Of a stretch of 64,000 nt of DNA, positions 43,851 through 51,922 are shown piece after piece (positions within the stretch are counted from its first letter, which is position 1; every line of letters begins with the position of its first letter). Location of the stretch: positions 777,581 to 841,580 of the forward strand of contig JAXLYE010000006.1 of assembly GCA_046351595.1 (NCBI GenBank). Reading direction: 5' to 3'. The notes under the pieces were generated by a model. That model did not search any database and had not been told where the DNA came from. It was given only the letters and a program-made list of their open reading frames with translations. This DNA is from JAXLYE01 sp046351595. Lineage in GTDB: Bacteria; Myxococcota_A; Polyangia; Palsa-1104; JAEUJZ01. The translations under genes were made by a program, and so were the position numbers.

Positions 43851-46246
43851 AAGCGCACGGCCGGCACGCTGTCCGCGAGCGCCGGCACCAGGACCTCGGC
43901 GTCACCGTCCCAGAACTCGATCGCGACGCGCCGCACCTCGGCGCTTGGGGCCGACAAGAGGGCGCGCAGGCGCACGCGCTGCTCGACATCACCGAGCCGC
44001 AGCAGCGCCGCCGCGCTCAGCGCCTGCTCCGTCGGAGAAGCGCCGGCGAGCTTCGCGGTCAGCCAGCCCGAAACCTCGCGGATGAGCTCCGCCGCGCCCA
44101 TGCGCTGCAGCGCCTGCGCGACCGTGATGAGGGCGCGCAGCGCCTCGGTGCGGACCTTGCCGTCGTCGTCGTCCATGCCGGCGCGCAGCGCCAGGAGGGC
44201 CTCGCGATCCGTGCGCTGCGCCAGCGCCTGCACCGCGCTGCGCCGCACGCGCGGATCGGGATCGCGCGCCAGCCTGGCCAGCAGGCTGCTGGCCTGCGCC
44301 GTCGCGCTGTCGCCCAGGACCAGCGCCGCCGAGGCGCGCAGCGCCCAGTCCTGATCGCCGGCGGCGAGGCGCGCCCAGGCCAGCCCCTGCTCGGACAGCG
44401 CCGAGGGCTGGCGGGTCAGGATGCCGAGCGCCGCCAGCGCCGCCGCGCGCCGCAGCGACGGGTCGACGCTGGCCGCCAGCAGAGGCTGCACGATGCGCAG
44501 ATCCTCGGGCTCGCTGCTGTGCACGAGGCCGTCCAGCGCGACGAGCCGCGCCGGCGTCGTGGCCCCGGCATCGCGGGCGACGCGGCGCAGCAGCGGCAGG
44601 CTGGCCGTCGGCTCGATCGGCGCCAGCAGGCGCGCGGCCGGCAGCTGCTGCGGGCCCGGCTCCGAGGTCATCGCGCGCAGCCGCTCGAGCCCCTGCGTGT
44701 CGCCGAGCTGCGCGAGCCGGGCCGCGACCAGGAGCCGGAGCTCGCTGCCCGCGCTCTGGAGCCGCGCCAGCAGCCGCTCGCGCGCCGCCGCGTCGCCGGA
44801 CTGCGCCAGCCGGCCCAGCAGCGCCAGCGCCTGCTCGTCGCTGAGTCCGGGCAGCTCGGCGAGCTTCTGCAGCATCGCGACGGCCCGCGGCTCGCCGCGC
44901 TCGCACAGCACGAACGCGGCCGCCTGCCGCGCGCCCGGGTCCTTGCCCTCGAACAGGGTGCGCAGCAGCGCATCACCGCTCGCCTCGCCGAGCTGCGCCA
45001 GCGCCGCCGCCGCCGCGACCCGCACCGGCACCGGCTCGCTGTCCTGCGTGAGCGCGGACAGCGCCGCGATGGCGCTGCGATCCCCGAGCCGACCCAGCGC
45101 GGTCGCGGCCTGCGCCCGGACCTCGGCGTCCGCGTCGCGCACGAGCGGCCGCACCAGCGCGCCGAGCGTCTGATCGTGCGTCTGCGAGAGGCCCGCGACC
45201 ACGGCCGCGCGCACCGAAGGCTGCGCGTCCGTGAGCGCCGCGCCGACGACCTGCAGCGCGCTCTGGCGGAGCACACCGACCTCGATCGGCGGCAGCGCCG
45301 GGGTGGTCTGAGGCGACCGCACCAGGCGGCGCACGCCGAGGTAGCCGCCGGCCGCGAGCAGCGCCGCCGCCGCCGGCAGCACCGCCCACAGCGGGACGCG
45401 GCGACCGCGGACGACCAGCCCGCTGCGGGCGCGCAGCCGGCCCGCGCTGCCGCTCGGCAGCACGACCTTCTCGCCGCGCTGCACCGCCAGCACATCGGCC
45501 TCCCGCTCGAGCGCCTCGGCGACCTCGCGCATCGACGCGAAGCGATCCTTGCGCTCCTTGGCCAGCAGGCGCATGACGATCGCCTCGAGCGAGCGCGACA
45601 CCTTCAGCGTCGGCAGGCGCTCGCGCAGAGGCGGCACCGGCAGGGTCATGTGCTTGACCAGGATCGAGTGCGCGACCGGCCCGTCAAAGGGCACGGTGCC
45701 GGTCAGCATCTCGTACAAGATGCAGCCGAGCGCATACTGATCCGCGCGCGCATCGAGATCCGCTCCCTCGATCTGCTCCGGGGCCATGTAGTGCGGCGTG
45801 CCCATCACGGAGCCGCTCAGGGTGAAGCGCTCGTTCGCACCGGGGGCCGTGCTCTGGCCCATGCTGGGAATCGACGGGCGCGACACGCCCTCGGGCCCGG
45901 TCAGGCGCGGCTGCGCGACACGCAGCGCGATGCCGAAGTCGACGATCTTGACGTGGTCCGGGGTGCCGTCCTGCTGCACCAGGAAGACGTTGTCGGGCTT
46001 GAGATCGCGGTGCACGATCCCGAGGTCGTGGACCGCCTGCACGCCGGTGGCGATCTGCGCACCGATGCGACAGACCCGCAGCGGATCCATGGGACCCGAG
46101 CGCTGCACCTTCGACAGCGTCGGCCCGCGCAGAAGCTCCATGACGAGGTAGGAGCGGCCGTCGGCCAGGACTCCGAAGTCCGAGATGAAGACGGTGTTCG
46201 GGTGGCGGATCTTGGAGGCGAGCTTGGCCTCCTGTAGGAAGCGCAA
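43631..46246 (-). CDS. Ser/Thr protein kinase with HEAT repeats, N-lobe truncated, frameshifted
   Basis: The frame starts at TTG 46246 within the kinase C-helix (RFLQEAKLASKIRHPN). Catalytic motifs follow: IVHRDLKPDNVFL, IVDFGIALR, a long activation-loop insert, GTPHYMAPEQIEG and DQYALGCILYEMLTG. After the kinase come a membrane segment (VPLWAVLPAAAALLAAGGYL) and about 15 HEAT/PBS-like repeats (for example RAQAATALGRLGDRSAIAAL). The glycine-rich loop is absent: no frame between the VWA stop (46369) and 46246 encodes one. The last about 75 residues after ADSVPAVR are out of frame. Intact, the gene would run to 42840 (about 1135 residues). It may be a pseudogene, an assembly error or a slipping gene. 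Confidence 0.85.
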   Translation of the reverse strand: MRFLQEAKLASKIRHPNTVFISDFGVLADGRSYLVMELLRGPTLSKVQRSGPMDPLRVCRIGAQIATGVQAVHDLGIVHRDLKPDNVFLVQQDGTPDHVKIVDFGIALRVAQPRLTGPEGVSRPSIPSMGQSTAPGANERFTLSGSVMGTPHYMAPEQIEGADLDARADQYALGCILYEMLTGTVPFDGPVAHSILVKHMTLPVPPLRERLPTLKVSRSLEAIVMRLLAKERKDRFASMREVAEALEREADVLAVQRGEKVVLPSGSAGRLRARSGLVVRGRRVPLWAVLPAAAALLAAGGYLGVRRLVRSPQTTPALPPIEVGVLRQSALQVVGAALTDAQPSVRAAVVAGLSQTHDQTLGALVRPLVRDADAEVRAQAATALGRLGDRSAIAALSALTQDSEPVPVRVAAAAALAQLGEASGDALLRTLFEGKDPGARQAAAFVLCERGEPRAVAMLQKLAELPGLSDEQALALLGRLAQSGDAAARERLLARLQSAGSELRLLVAARLAQLGDTQGLERLRAMTSEPGPQQLPAARLLAPIEPTASLPLLRRVARDAGATTPARLVALDGLVHSSEPEDLRIVQPLLAASVDPSLRRAAALAALGILTRQPSALSEQGLAWARLAAGDQDWALRASAALVLGDSATAQASSLLARLARDPDPRVRRSAVQALAQRTDREALLALRAGMDDDDGKVRTEALRALITVAQALQRMGAAELIREVSGWLTAKLAGASPTEQALSAAALLRLGDVEQRVRLRALLSAPSAEVRRVAIEFWDGDAEVLVPALADSVPAVRFWPRAASPRWGSGARCRCSARRWSRAAARRGWPMRCSCAWARSRCCHRAASFCGAAAPSSSDCRRWSPWSACR

Positions 46247-46366
46247 CTGCGCGACCTTGTCCTGCTGCTCGAGCAGGTGCGGTCCGTCGAGGTGGGCCGT
46301 GATTCGTTTCCCGCGCTGGCGATCGCCGAGCGGGAGCTGGCGGCGCGCGGGGAACGGCGGGCGCGA

Positions 46367-47125
46367 TCAGCGGTAGCAGAGGCCGTCGCCGGTCCCGGCC
46401 TCGCCGCCGCCGGTGACGACCTTGAGGATCTCGGCGAGGGCGCGGTTCAGCTCGTCCGCGGTGTCGGCCTTGTAGTACTTCTCGGCGCTGGTCGTGGGCT
46501 TGCCGCCGGCGGTGGCCATCTGCGTCAGGCAGCTCGACTCGGAAACGGACAGGCCGCCGCCGAAGCCGACCACGAAGGTGCTGATCGACGGGCTCTTCAT
46601 GCGCGCCTTGCTGATCTCGCCGACGGTGCCGGCGCAGGAGTCGGGCTCGCCGCCGCAGCCCGGGCCGCCGTCGGTGATGAGGATGATGTACTGCGCGCGC
46701 TTGGGATCGTTGAGCGAGCCGAGGGCCTGCGCATCACGCACCGCGGTGCCCGAGGGCGTCGAGCCGGTCGGCATCATCGAGCTGATCGTGGCCTCGATGG
46801 CGGCCTGGCTGCCGTACACCGGCTCGGTGACGAGCTGGGAGTTGCAGGCGCTTCCCGGGAAGATGCTCAGGCCGATCGGCAGCTTGCCGTTGTACTTGGT
46901 GAGCACGGCCTTCACCGCCTCACGCGCGACGTTCCAGCGTGTCCCTCCTACCGGCATGGAAGCGGACATGGATCCGGAGCGGTCCAGGATGATGTGGACA
47001 TTGGGGCAGCGGGCCGCCTCGCTGGACCCGCTCCACAGCAGGGAGAACAGGGACAGCAGGAGGAGTCCGGGAGCCGTCGAGCGGAAGAATCGGCGGGAGT
47101 ATCGGGAGAGCCAGGTCGCGCGCAT
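46367..47125 (-). CDS. Secreted von Willebrand factor A domain protein
   Basis: A 252-residue exported VWA protein. The signal peptide (about 12-38) ends at GSSEAA. The VWA domain has the MIDAS motif IILDRSGSMSAS, the Thr in PTGSTPSGTAVRDA and Asp in IILITDGGPGCGG. Six cysteines suggest disulfides outside the cytoplasm. It probably binds a protein ligand through a metal ion. ATG 47125 has GGAG 8 bases upstream; the longer frame to 48520 is antisense to the surface protein gene. Its stop TGA is in the same frame as the truncated kinase that follows, so only one stop codon separates the two open frames. Confidence 0.9.
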   Translation of the reverse strand: MRATWLSRYSRRFFRSTAPGLLLLSLFSLLWSGSSEAARCPNVHIILDRSGSMSASMPVGGTRWNVAREAVKAVLTKYNGKLPIGLSIFPGSACNSQLVTEPVYGSQAAIEATISSMMPTGSTPSGTAVRDAQALGSLNDPKRAQYIILITDGGPGCGGEPDSCAGTVGEISKARMKSPSISTFVVGFGGGLSVSESSCLTQMATAGGKPTTSAEKYYKADTADELNRALAEILKVVTGGGEAGTGDGLCYR

Positions 47126-47228
47126 GTTCACAACTCCAGATCGAGGATCTGACAGAGAATCCGAGAGCGTCAGGGGAGGCAGGCAAGGTAGCAGAGAACA
47201 CATCCTCTGCGAAGGAACCTTGGTGCCG

Positions 47229-47270
47229 GAGTTTGGGTGCCAGAGTTTGGGTGTCGGCTCTGGGTGTCGG
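47229..47270. repeat. 14-bp tandem repeat in a divergent promoter
   Basis: GAGTTTGGGTGCCA, GAGTTTGGGTGTCG and GCTCTGGGTGTCGG follow without gap between the VWA gene and the divergent surface protein gene. It may be a multi-site regulator target. Confidence 0.7.
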
Positions 47271-47350
47271 GCCAGGGAGGCCAGTTTTGGCCTTTGTACT
47301 TCGGGAAGTGTGTTATGGAAACGGCAAATAGACAGAATGCGGAGCGTGAA

Positions 47351-50300
47351 ATGGTGAAGGTAGGAACCGAGGGTGGGAACCGGGCCCGGAGCCCTCTTTA
47401 CAAGCTCAGCTACCTGGCCGTCACGCTGCTGCTCGGCAGCACCTGTGGCTACGATCAGCGCCCGCCCGAGACGGGAAGGAGCACGGCCGCGGAGCCGCAG
47501 GCGAGCGGCGTGTCGGCGCAGCACGATGCCGGGCTGCGCGCGGCGTATGTCCGCGCGCAGCAGGCGCAGGGAGCCGAGCTGCCGTCGCTCCATTTCACGC
47601 CGGGTCCGGACGGACTGAGCGCGCGCCACCCGGAGCAGGGGTACTCCGTGCGGCTCCTGGGGCAGGGTCTGGAGCTCACGATCGGGAGCGAGAAGCTGGT
47701 GCTCGGGCCGCCGGAGCTGCGGTGTGGATCGAAGCGCATGGCCGGAGCCCGCACCGCGGCGCAGCTCGGCGCGACGCCGCACCGCGGTGAGTACGCGGGC
47801 GGCGCCATCTCGGAGTGGTACGAGAACGGGCCGCTCGGGCTCGAGCAGGGGTTCACGCTGCGTGAGGCGCCCGACGGCTGCGAGCGCGGCGCGCCGCTGC
47901 GGGTGGAGCTCTCGGTGAGCGGCCTGCGCGCCGAGAGCGCAGGCGCGGACGCGGCGTTCGTGAACGCGGCCGGTCAGCGCGTGCTCCGCTACAGCGATCT
48001 GTTCGTGCGCGATCACAAGGGAGCGACGCTGCCGAGCCGCCTGCGCACCGGCGCCGAGGGGCGAGCGATCGTCCTGGAGGTCGACTGGGCCGAGGCCGAG
48101 TTCCCGATCGAGATCGATCCGCTGATCTGGAACGAGCAGAAGAAGCTGGTCGCCGGCGACAAGGCCAGCCTCGACTACTTCGGCAGCGCGGTGGCGCTCT
48201 CCGCCGACGGCAACACCGCGCTCATCGGCGCGTGGATGGAGTCCGACGGCACCACCGCGGCCAACGGCGCGGCCTACGTGTTCGTGCGCAGCGGCACGAG
48301 CTGGGTGCAGCAGCAGAAGCTCCTCGCCGGCGACAAGGCGAGCGGCGACTACTTCGGCAGCGCGGTGGCGCTGTCCGCCGACGGCAACACCGCGCTCATC
48401 GGCGCGGACGGCGAGTCCGACAGCGGCACCCTGGCCAACGGCGCGGTGTATGTGTTCGCCCGCTCCGGAACGAGCTGGAGCCAGCAGCAGAAGCTCCTGG
48501 CCAGCGACAAGGCGGCGCACGAGGCGTTCGGCTGGTCCGTCGCGCTGTCCGGCGACGGCAGCACCGCGCTCGTCGGCGCGGACGGCGAGTCCGACGGCGG
48601 CACCCTGGCCAACGGCGCGGCGTACGTCTTCGTGCGCTCGATCGCGGGCTTCGTGCAGCAGCAGAAGCTCTTGGCCAGCGACAAGGCGAGCGGCAGCGGC
48701 TTCGGCTGGTCCGTTGCGCTCGCGCGCGACGGCAGCACCGCGCTCGTCGGCGCCAACGCCAAGACCGAGGGCACGGCCAGCCGCTGCGGCGCCGCGTACG
48801 TCTTTTCGCGCAGCGGCACGAGCTGGAGCGAGCAGCAGAAGCTCCTCGCCAGCGACAAGGAGAGCGGCGACTCGTTCGGCGAGTCGGTGGCGCTGTCCGC
48901 CGACGGCAACACCGCGCTGATTGGCGCCGTCTACGAGGACGACAGCGGCACCACCAACAGCGGCGCCGCGTATGTGTTCACGCGCAGCGGCACGAGCTTT
49001 CGCCAGGAGCAGAAGCTGCTCGCCGGCGACAAGGACAACAACGACTGGTTCGGCAGCGCCGTGGCCCTGTCTCCCGACGGACAGATCGGGTTCATCGGCG
49101 CCGTCTACGAGGACGACGGCGGCACCACCAACAGCGGCGCGGTGTACGGCTTCGCGCGCGGCGCGGGCGGCTGGAGCCAGCAGCAGAAGCTCCAGGCCAG
49201 CGACAAGGAGAGCGAAGATCGCCTGGGCAGCGGCCTGGCGCTTTCCGCGGACGGCAGCACCGCGCTCGTCGGCGCCATCTACGAGGGCGACAGCTTCGGC
49301 ACCACCAACAGCGGCGCCGCGTACGTGTTCAACCTGCCGCCCGGCAAGAACGGCATCCCGTGCACCGGCAGCTACCAGTGCGCCAGCGGCTTCTGCGTCG
49401 ACGGCGTCTGCTGCGAGAACGCGTGCGGCGGCGGCCTGGGCTCGGACTGCCAGGTGTGCAGCCGCGCCGCGGGCGGCACCAGCGACGGCACGTGCGGCCC
49501 GGCCAGCGTCGATACGGTCTGCCGCCCGAGCGCCGGCGCGTGCGACAGCGTCGAGCTCTGTGACGGCACCTCGCTGACCTGCAAGGGCGACGGCGTGAAG
49601 GCGGCGGGCACGCTGTGCCGCAGCTCCGCCGGGGCCTGCGACGAGGAGGAACGCTGCAGCGGCACCAGCGCCCAGTGCCCGCCCGATGCGCTCGCGGCCG
49701 GCGGCACGGTCTGCCGCGCGTCCGCGGGGGCGTGCGACGCGCCGGAGCGCTGCAGCGGCACCAGCGCCCAGTGCCCGGCGGATGCGCTCGCGACCGCGGG
49801 CACGGTCTGCCGCGCCGCCGCCGGTCCCTGCGATGCCGAGGAGCAGTGCAGCGGCACCAGCGCCGCCTGCCCCGCCGACAAGCTCTTGTCCGGGACCGTC
49901 TGCCGCGCCGCCGCCGGGCCGTGCGACTACGACGAGAAGTGCAGCGGCACCAGTGCCGCCTGCCCCGCCGACCGGCTCAAGTCCGGCACCATCTGCCGCT
50001 CGGCCGCCGGCCCCTGCGACGTCGAGGAGCGCTGCAGCGGCACCAGCGCCACCTGCCCCGCCAACCAGTACCAGAGCAACACCACGGTCTGCCGCGCCTC
50101 GGCCGGACCGTGCGACCTCGCCGAGTTCTGCAGCGGCACCCGCCCCTCGTGCCCGGCGGATCAGTACAAGCCCATCTTCGTCGTCTGCCGCCCGAGCCTG
50201 GGCGCCTGCGATCTCGCCGACTACTGCACCGGCACCAGCCCCGCCTGCGCGCCCGACGACCTGCAGCCCGCGGGCACGGTCTGCCGCCCCTCGTCGGGCA

Positions 50301-50416
50301 GCTGCGATCCGGCCGAGTCCTGCAGCGGAGCCAACCCGCTGTGCCCCGCCGACAAGCTCGAGCCCGACGGCACCACGTGCGCGGGCGGCATGTGCCGCGC
50401 CGGCATGTGCATCTAG
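47351..50416 (+). CDS. Surface protein with 7 propeller blades and 9 disintegrin-like Cys repeats (paralogue)
   Basis: A 1021-residue exported protein, paralogous to the gene at 11210 over its whole length. The signal core (LYKLSYLAVTLLLGSTCGY) looks lipoprotein-like. The N-terminal part shares EWYENGPLGLEQGF and the IEIDPLIWNEQKKL lead-in. Seven blades follow, each with LLASDKxSxDxFGxSVALSxDGNTALIGA and a YVFxRSGTSW strand (48.1-49.3 kb). The Cys linker (YQCASGFCVDGVCC) leads to nine 32-residue units CRxxAGxCDxxExCSG...CPAD and the end GGMCRAGMCI. ATG 47351 has GGAG 6 bases upstream; ATG 47315 is possible. It is divergent from the VWA/kinase array and may be a partner at the cell surface. 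Confidence 0.92.
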   Translation: MVKVGTEGGNRARSPLYKLSYLAVTLLLGSTCGYDQRPPETGRSTAAEPQASGVSAQHDAGLRAAYVRAQQAQGAELPSLHFTPGPDGLSARHPEQGYSVRLLGQGLELTIGSEKLVLGPPELRCGSKRMAGARTAAQLGATPHRGEYAGGAISEWYENGPLGLEQGFTLREAPDGCERGAPLRVELSVSGLRAESAGADAAFVNAAGQRVLRYSDLFVRDHKGATLPSRLRTGAEGRAIVLEVDWAEAEFPIEIDPLIWNEQKKLVAGDKASLDYFGSAVALSADGNTALIGAWMESDGTTAANGAAYVFVRSGTSWVQQQKLLAGDKASGDYFGSAVALSADGNTALIGADGESDSGTLANGAVYVFARSGTSWSQQQKLLASDKAAHEAFGWSVALSGDGSTALVGADGESDGGTLANGAAYVFVRSIAGFVQQQKLLASDKASGSGFGWSVALARDGSTALVGANAKTEGTASRCGAAYVFSRSGTSWSEQQKLLASDKESGDSFGESVALSADGNTALIGAVYEDDSGTTNSGAAYVFTRSGTSFRQEQKLLAGDKDNNDWFGSAVALSPDGQIGFIGAVYEDDGGTTNSGAVYGFARGAGGWSQQQKLQASDKESEDRLGSGLALSADGSTALVGAIYEGDSFGTTNSGAAYVFNLPPGKNGIPCTGSYQCASGFCVDGVCCENACGGGLGSDCQVCSRAAGGTSDGTCGPASVDTVCRPSAGACDSVELCDGTSLTCKGDGVKAAGTLCRSSAGACDEEERCSGTSAQCPPDALAAGGTVCRASAGACDAPERCSGTSAQCPADALATAGTVCRAAAGPCDAEEQCSGTSAACPADKLLSGTVCRAAAGPCDYDEKCSGTSAACPADRLKSGTICRSAAGPCDVEERCSGTSATCPANQYQSNTTVCRASAGPCDLAEFCSGTRPSCPADQYKPIFVVCRPSLGACDLADYCTGTSPACAPDDLQPAGTVCRPSSGSCDPAESCSGANPLCPADKLEPDGTTCAGGMCRAGMCI

Positions 50417-50430
50417 GCGCTGTCTGGCGA
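50416..50430 (+). repeat. Dispersed 15-mer, copy 1
   Basis: GGCGCTGTCTGGCGA, starting at the last base of the TAG stop of the surface protein gene. It is 14/15 identical to the copy at 63121. Confidence 0.6.
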
Positions 50431-50459
50431 CCCGGTGGCGCAGCCGCCTGCGCCCGCCG

Positions 50460-51026
50460 CTACTCCGCGAGCCCGCGCACCAGCACGCGGCTGTAGTTGT
50501 AGTCGGCGATGAGCAGGCGGTTGCCGACGGCGGCCAGCGCCACCGGGCCGATCATGCGCTCCTCGACGGGCACGTCCGGGTTGTTGGGCAGCGTCGAGAC
50601 GAAGTCGGGCTGACCCAGCACGCGGTCCGCGGGCTGCCCGTTCTGCTTCGGCACCTGCGCAAAGTACAGGATGCGGCTCTCGATCTCGCTCGCCAGGTTC
50701 AGCGCGCCGCGGGTGGGCGGCTTGTTGGGCGTCGCAGACGAGGCATTCGGCTGACCGAGCACCACGTCGGCGGGCTGGCCGATCCGGGTCGGGAGGCTGA
50801 GCCAGATCAGGACGCGGCTGTTGCCGTTGTCGCAGACCGCGAGCCGCGTGCCGTCGCTGGACACCGACACCGGGCTGCGCAGCGTGTCGAGGTCGGGCGG
50901 GCCGTTGCGGTTGGGCAGGCCGCTGACGGGGTCGCCCTGACCGAGCACCAGATCCGCGCTGTTGACGGCGGCGGTCGGGGTCCTGAGGGAGTAGCGCAGG
51001 ACGCGGTGGTTGTTGCGGTCCGGGCC
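50460..51026 (-). pseudogene. NHL-repeat protein remnant (C-terminal part)
   Basis: The frame encodes three NHL-like blades, for example RNNHRVLRYSL, ADLVLGQGDPVSGLPN, DNGNSRVLIW, ADVVLGQPNASS, ADRVLGQPDF and ADYNYSRVLV, a pattern common in secreted myxobacterial propeller proteins. Complete forms have six or more blades, a signal peptide and a normal start. Here the frame is blocked upstream at 51110 by a stop, and the bases from about 51027 to 51107 encode no NHL sequence. GTG 50948 could start a short protein. I take it as the 3' remnant of a broken gene. Confidence 0.7.
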
Positions 51027-51066
51027 GCCCTCCTGCCGGGGAGCGCCAGCGTCAGCGTGCCGGCGA

Positions 51067-51255
51067 TCAGCGTCCCCCTCCCAGCGCCGTCTGCACGGCT
51101 CCGGGAGTCAGCAGCTGATACAAGCGACCGCACTGCACCGCCGGCGGCACGGGCGGCTCGGTGCAGCGGCCTTCCAGCGCGAGGAAGGTGATGCCCGAGG
51201 CCAAGAGGCCGACCCCGCCGCTGCTCCGCCGGCGCCGCACGGCGCCCAGCGCTCT
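51067..51255 (-). pseudogene. Remnant of a PEGA-protein C-terminus
   Basis: In the same frame as the VOC gene and directly after its stop, 62 codons encode GVGLLASGITFLALEGRC, then CGRLYQLLTPGAVQTALGGG and a stop at 51067. This matches the C-terminal membrane-loop part of the two PEGA proteins (compare GLGLSGLGISALAVQGECSS...CPQVYRTAPTGAALL). The second hydrophobic segment is lost. It is a fragment of a third copy of that family. Confidence 0.6.
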
Positions 51256-51852
51256 TCAGCGGGCGCCCGGGGAGCTGCCGGCCGCGGTCGGTCCCGGCTC
51301 GCTGCGATAGACGCCGTCGAACAGGACCACTCGCCAGCCGTCGGGATCGGCGATCGTGACGCTGCGGCCCGTCCAGTAGGGATTCTCCGGCGCGACCTCG
51401 GGGTAGCCGAGCGCGTGCAGCCGCGACGCCAGGCGCTCTCGCTCGGCGCGCTCGGGGATGTACAAAACGAGCAGGTTGTCGCGGCTCGGCGCCTGTCCGG
51501 GGCTGCCGCTGTCGTGCTGCGTGAACTCCAGGTGGTAGCTCGATCCGGGCAGGCCCAGCATGACGCCCGCGTAGCCGGAGTGGCCGCTGAAGGAGCCGAG
51601 GATCGGCAGCCCCAGCCCCTCGTGATAGAAGCGGACCACCTCGCTCAGCCGGTCGGTCGGTCGGGCGACGCGGACCTGGGCGACCGACCACGACGGATCG
51701 GGCGAGGGCCGGCCCGTCGTCGGTGCGCCCCCGTCCGGCGGGCGCTTTGGACCGGCGCAGCCCGCGCCGCCCGGGGCCAGACCGAGCGAGGCGGCGAGCG
51801 CCGGCAAGAGGGGATACGCGGCGCGGCAGAGCCGCTTCAGCATGGACATCAC
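51256..51852 (-). CDS. VOC (glyoxalase-like) lipoprotein
   Basis: A 198-residue protein: the signal ends in LGLAPGGAGCAG (lipobox-like), then a VOC domain with VAQVRVARPTDRLSEVVRFYHEGLGLPILG, GYAGVMLGLPG, YHLEFTQHD and SVTIADPDGWRVVLFDGV. The metal ligands expected in glyoxalases are only partly visible (His in YHLEF, Glu in HLEF), so activity is uncertain. GTG 51852 or ATG 51849 start with GGGAGG upstream. It is divergent from the TetR gene; the shared 70-base gap carries a perfect palindrome, so TetR probably represses both. Confidence 0.88.
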   Translation of the reverse strand: MMSMLKRLCRAAYPLLPALAASLGLAPGGAGCAGPKRPPDGGAPTTGRPSPDPSWSVAQVRVARPTDRLSEVVRFYHEGLGLPILGSFSGHSGYAGVMLGLPGSSYHLEFTQHDSGSPGQAPSRDNLLVLYIPERAERERLASRLHALGYPEVAPENPYWTGRSVTIADPDGWRVVLFDGVYRSEPGPTAAGSSPGAR

Positions 51853-51890
51853 GATCGATTCCTCCCTATAATTCTGTTACAGAATGTAAC
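51843..51890 (+). promoter_or_regulatory. tetR promoter with TetR-type operator
   Basis: TGGACA (51843-51848), 18 bases, then a perfect TATAAT (51867-51872) facing the TetR gene. GTTACA-GAA-TGTAAC at 51876-51890 is a perfect palindrome lying at the expected transcript start. Binding there would block tetR and the divergent VOC gene. Confidence 0.75.
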
Positions 51891-51922
51891 GTAATCATGC
51901 GACCGTCAACCCAGGTGCCCTG

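Noticed and set aside
43849..43852. Programmed -1 frameshift as the default explanation
   Set aside because: The local sequence is not a good X-XXY-YYZ slippery heptamer; mutation or assembly error is at least as likely.
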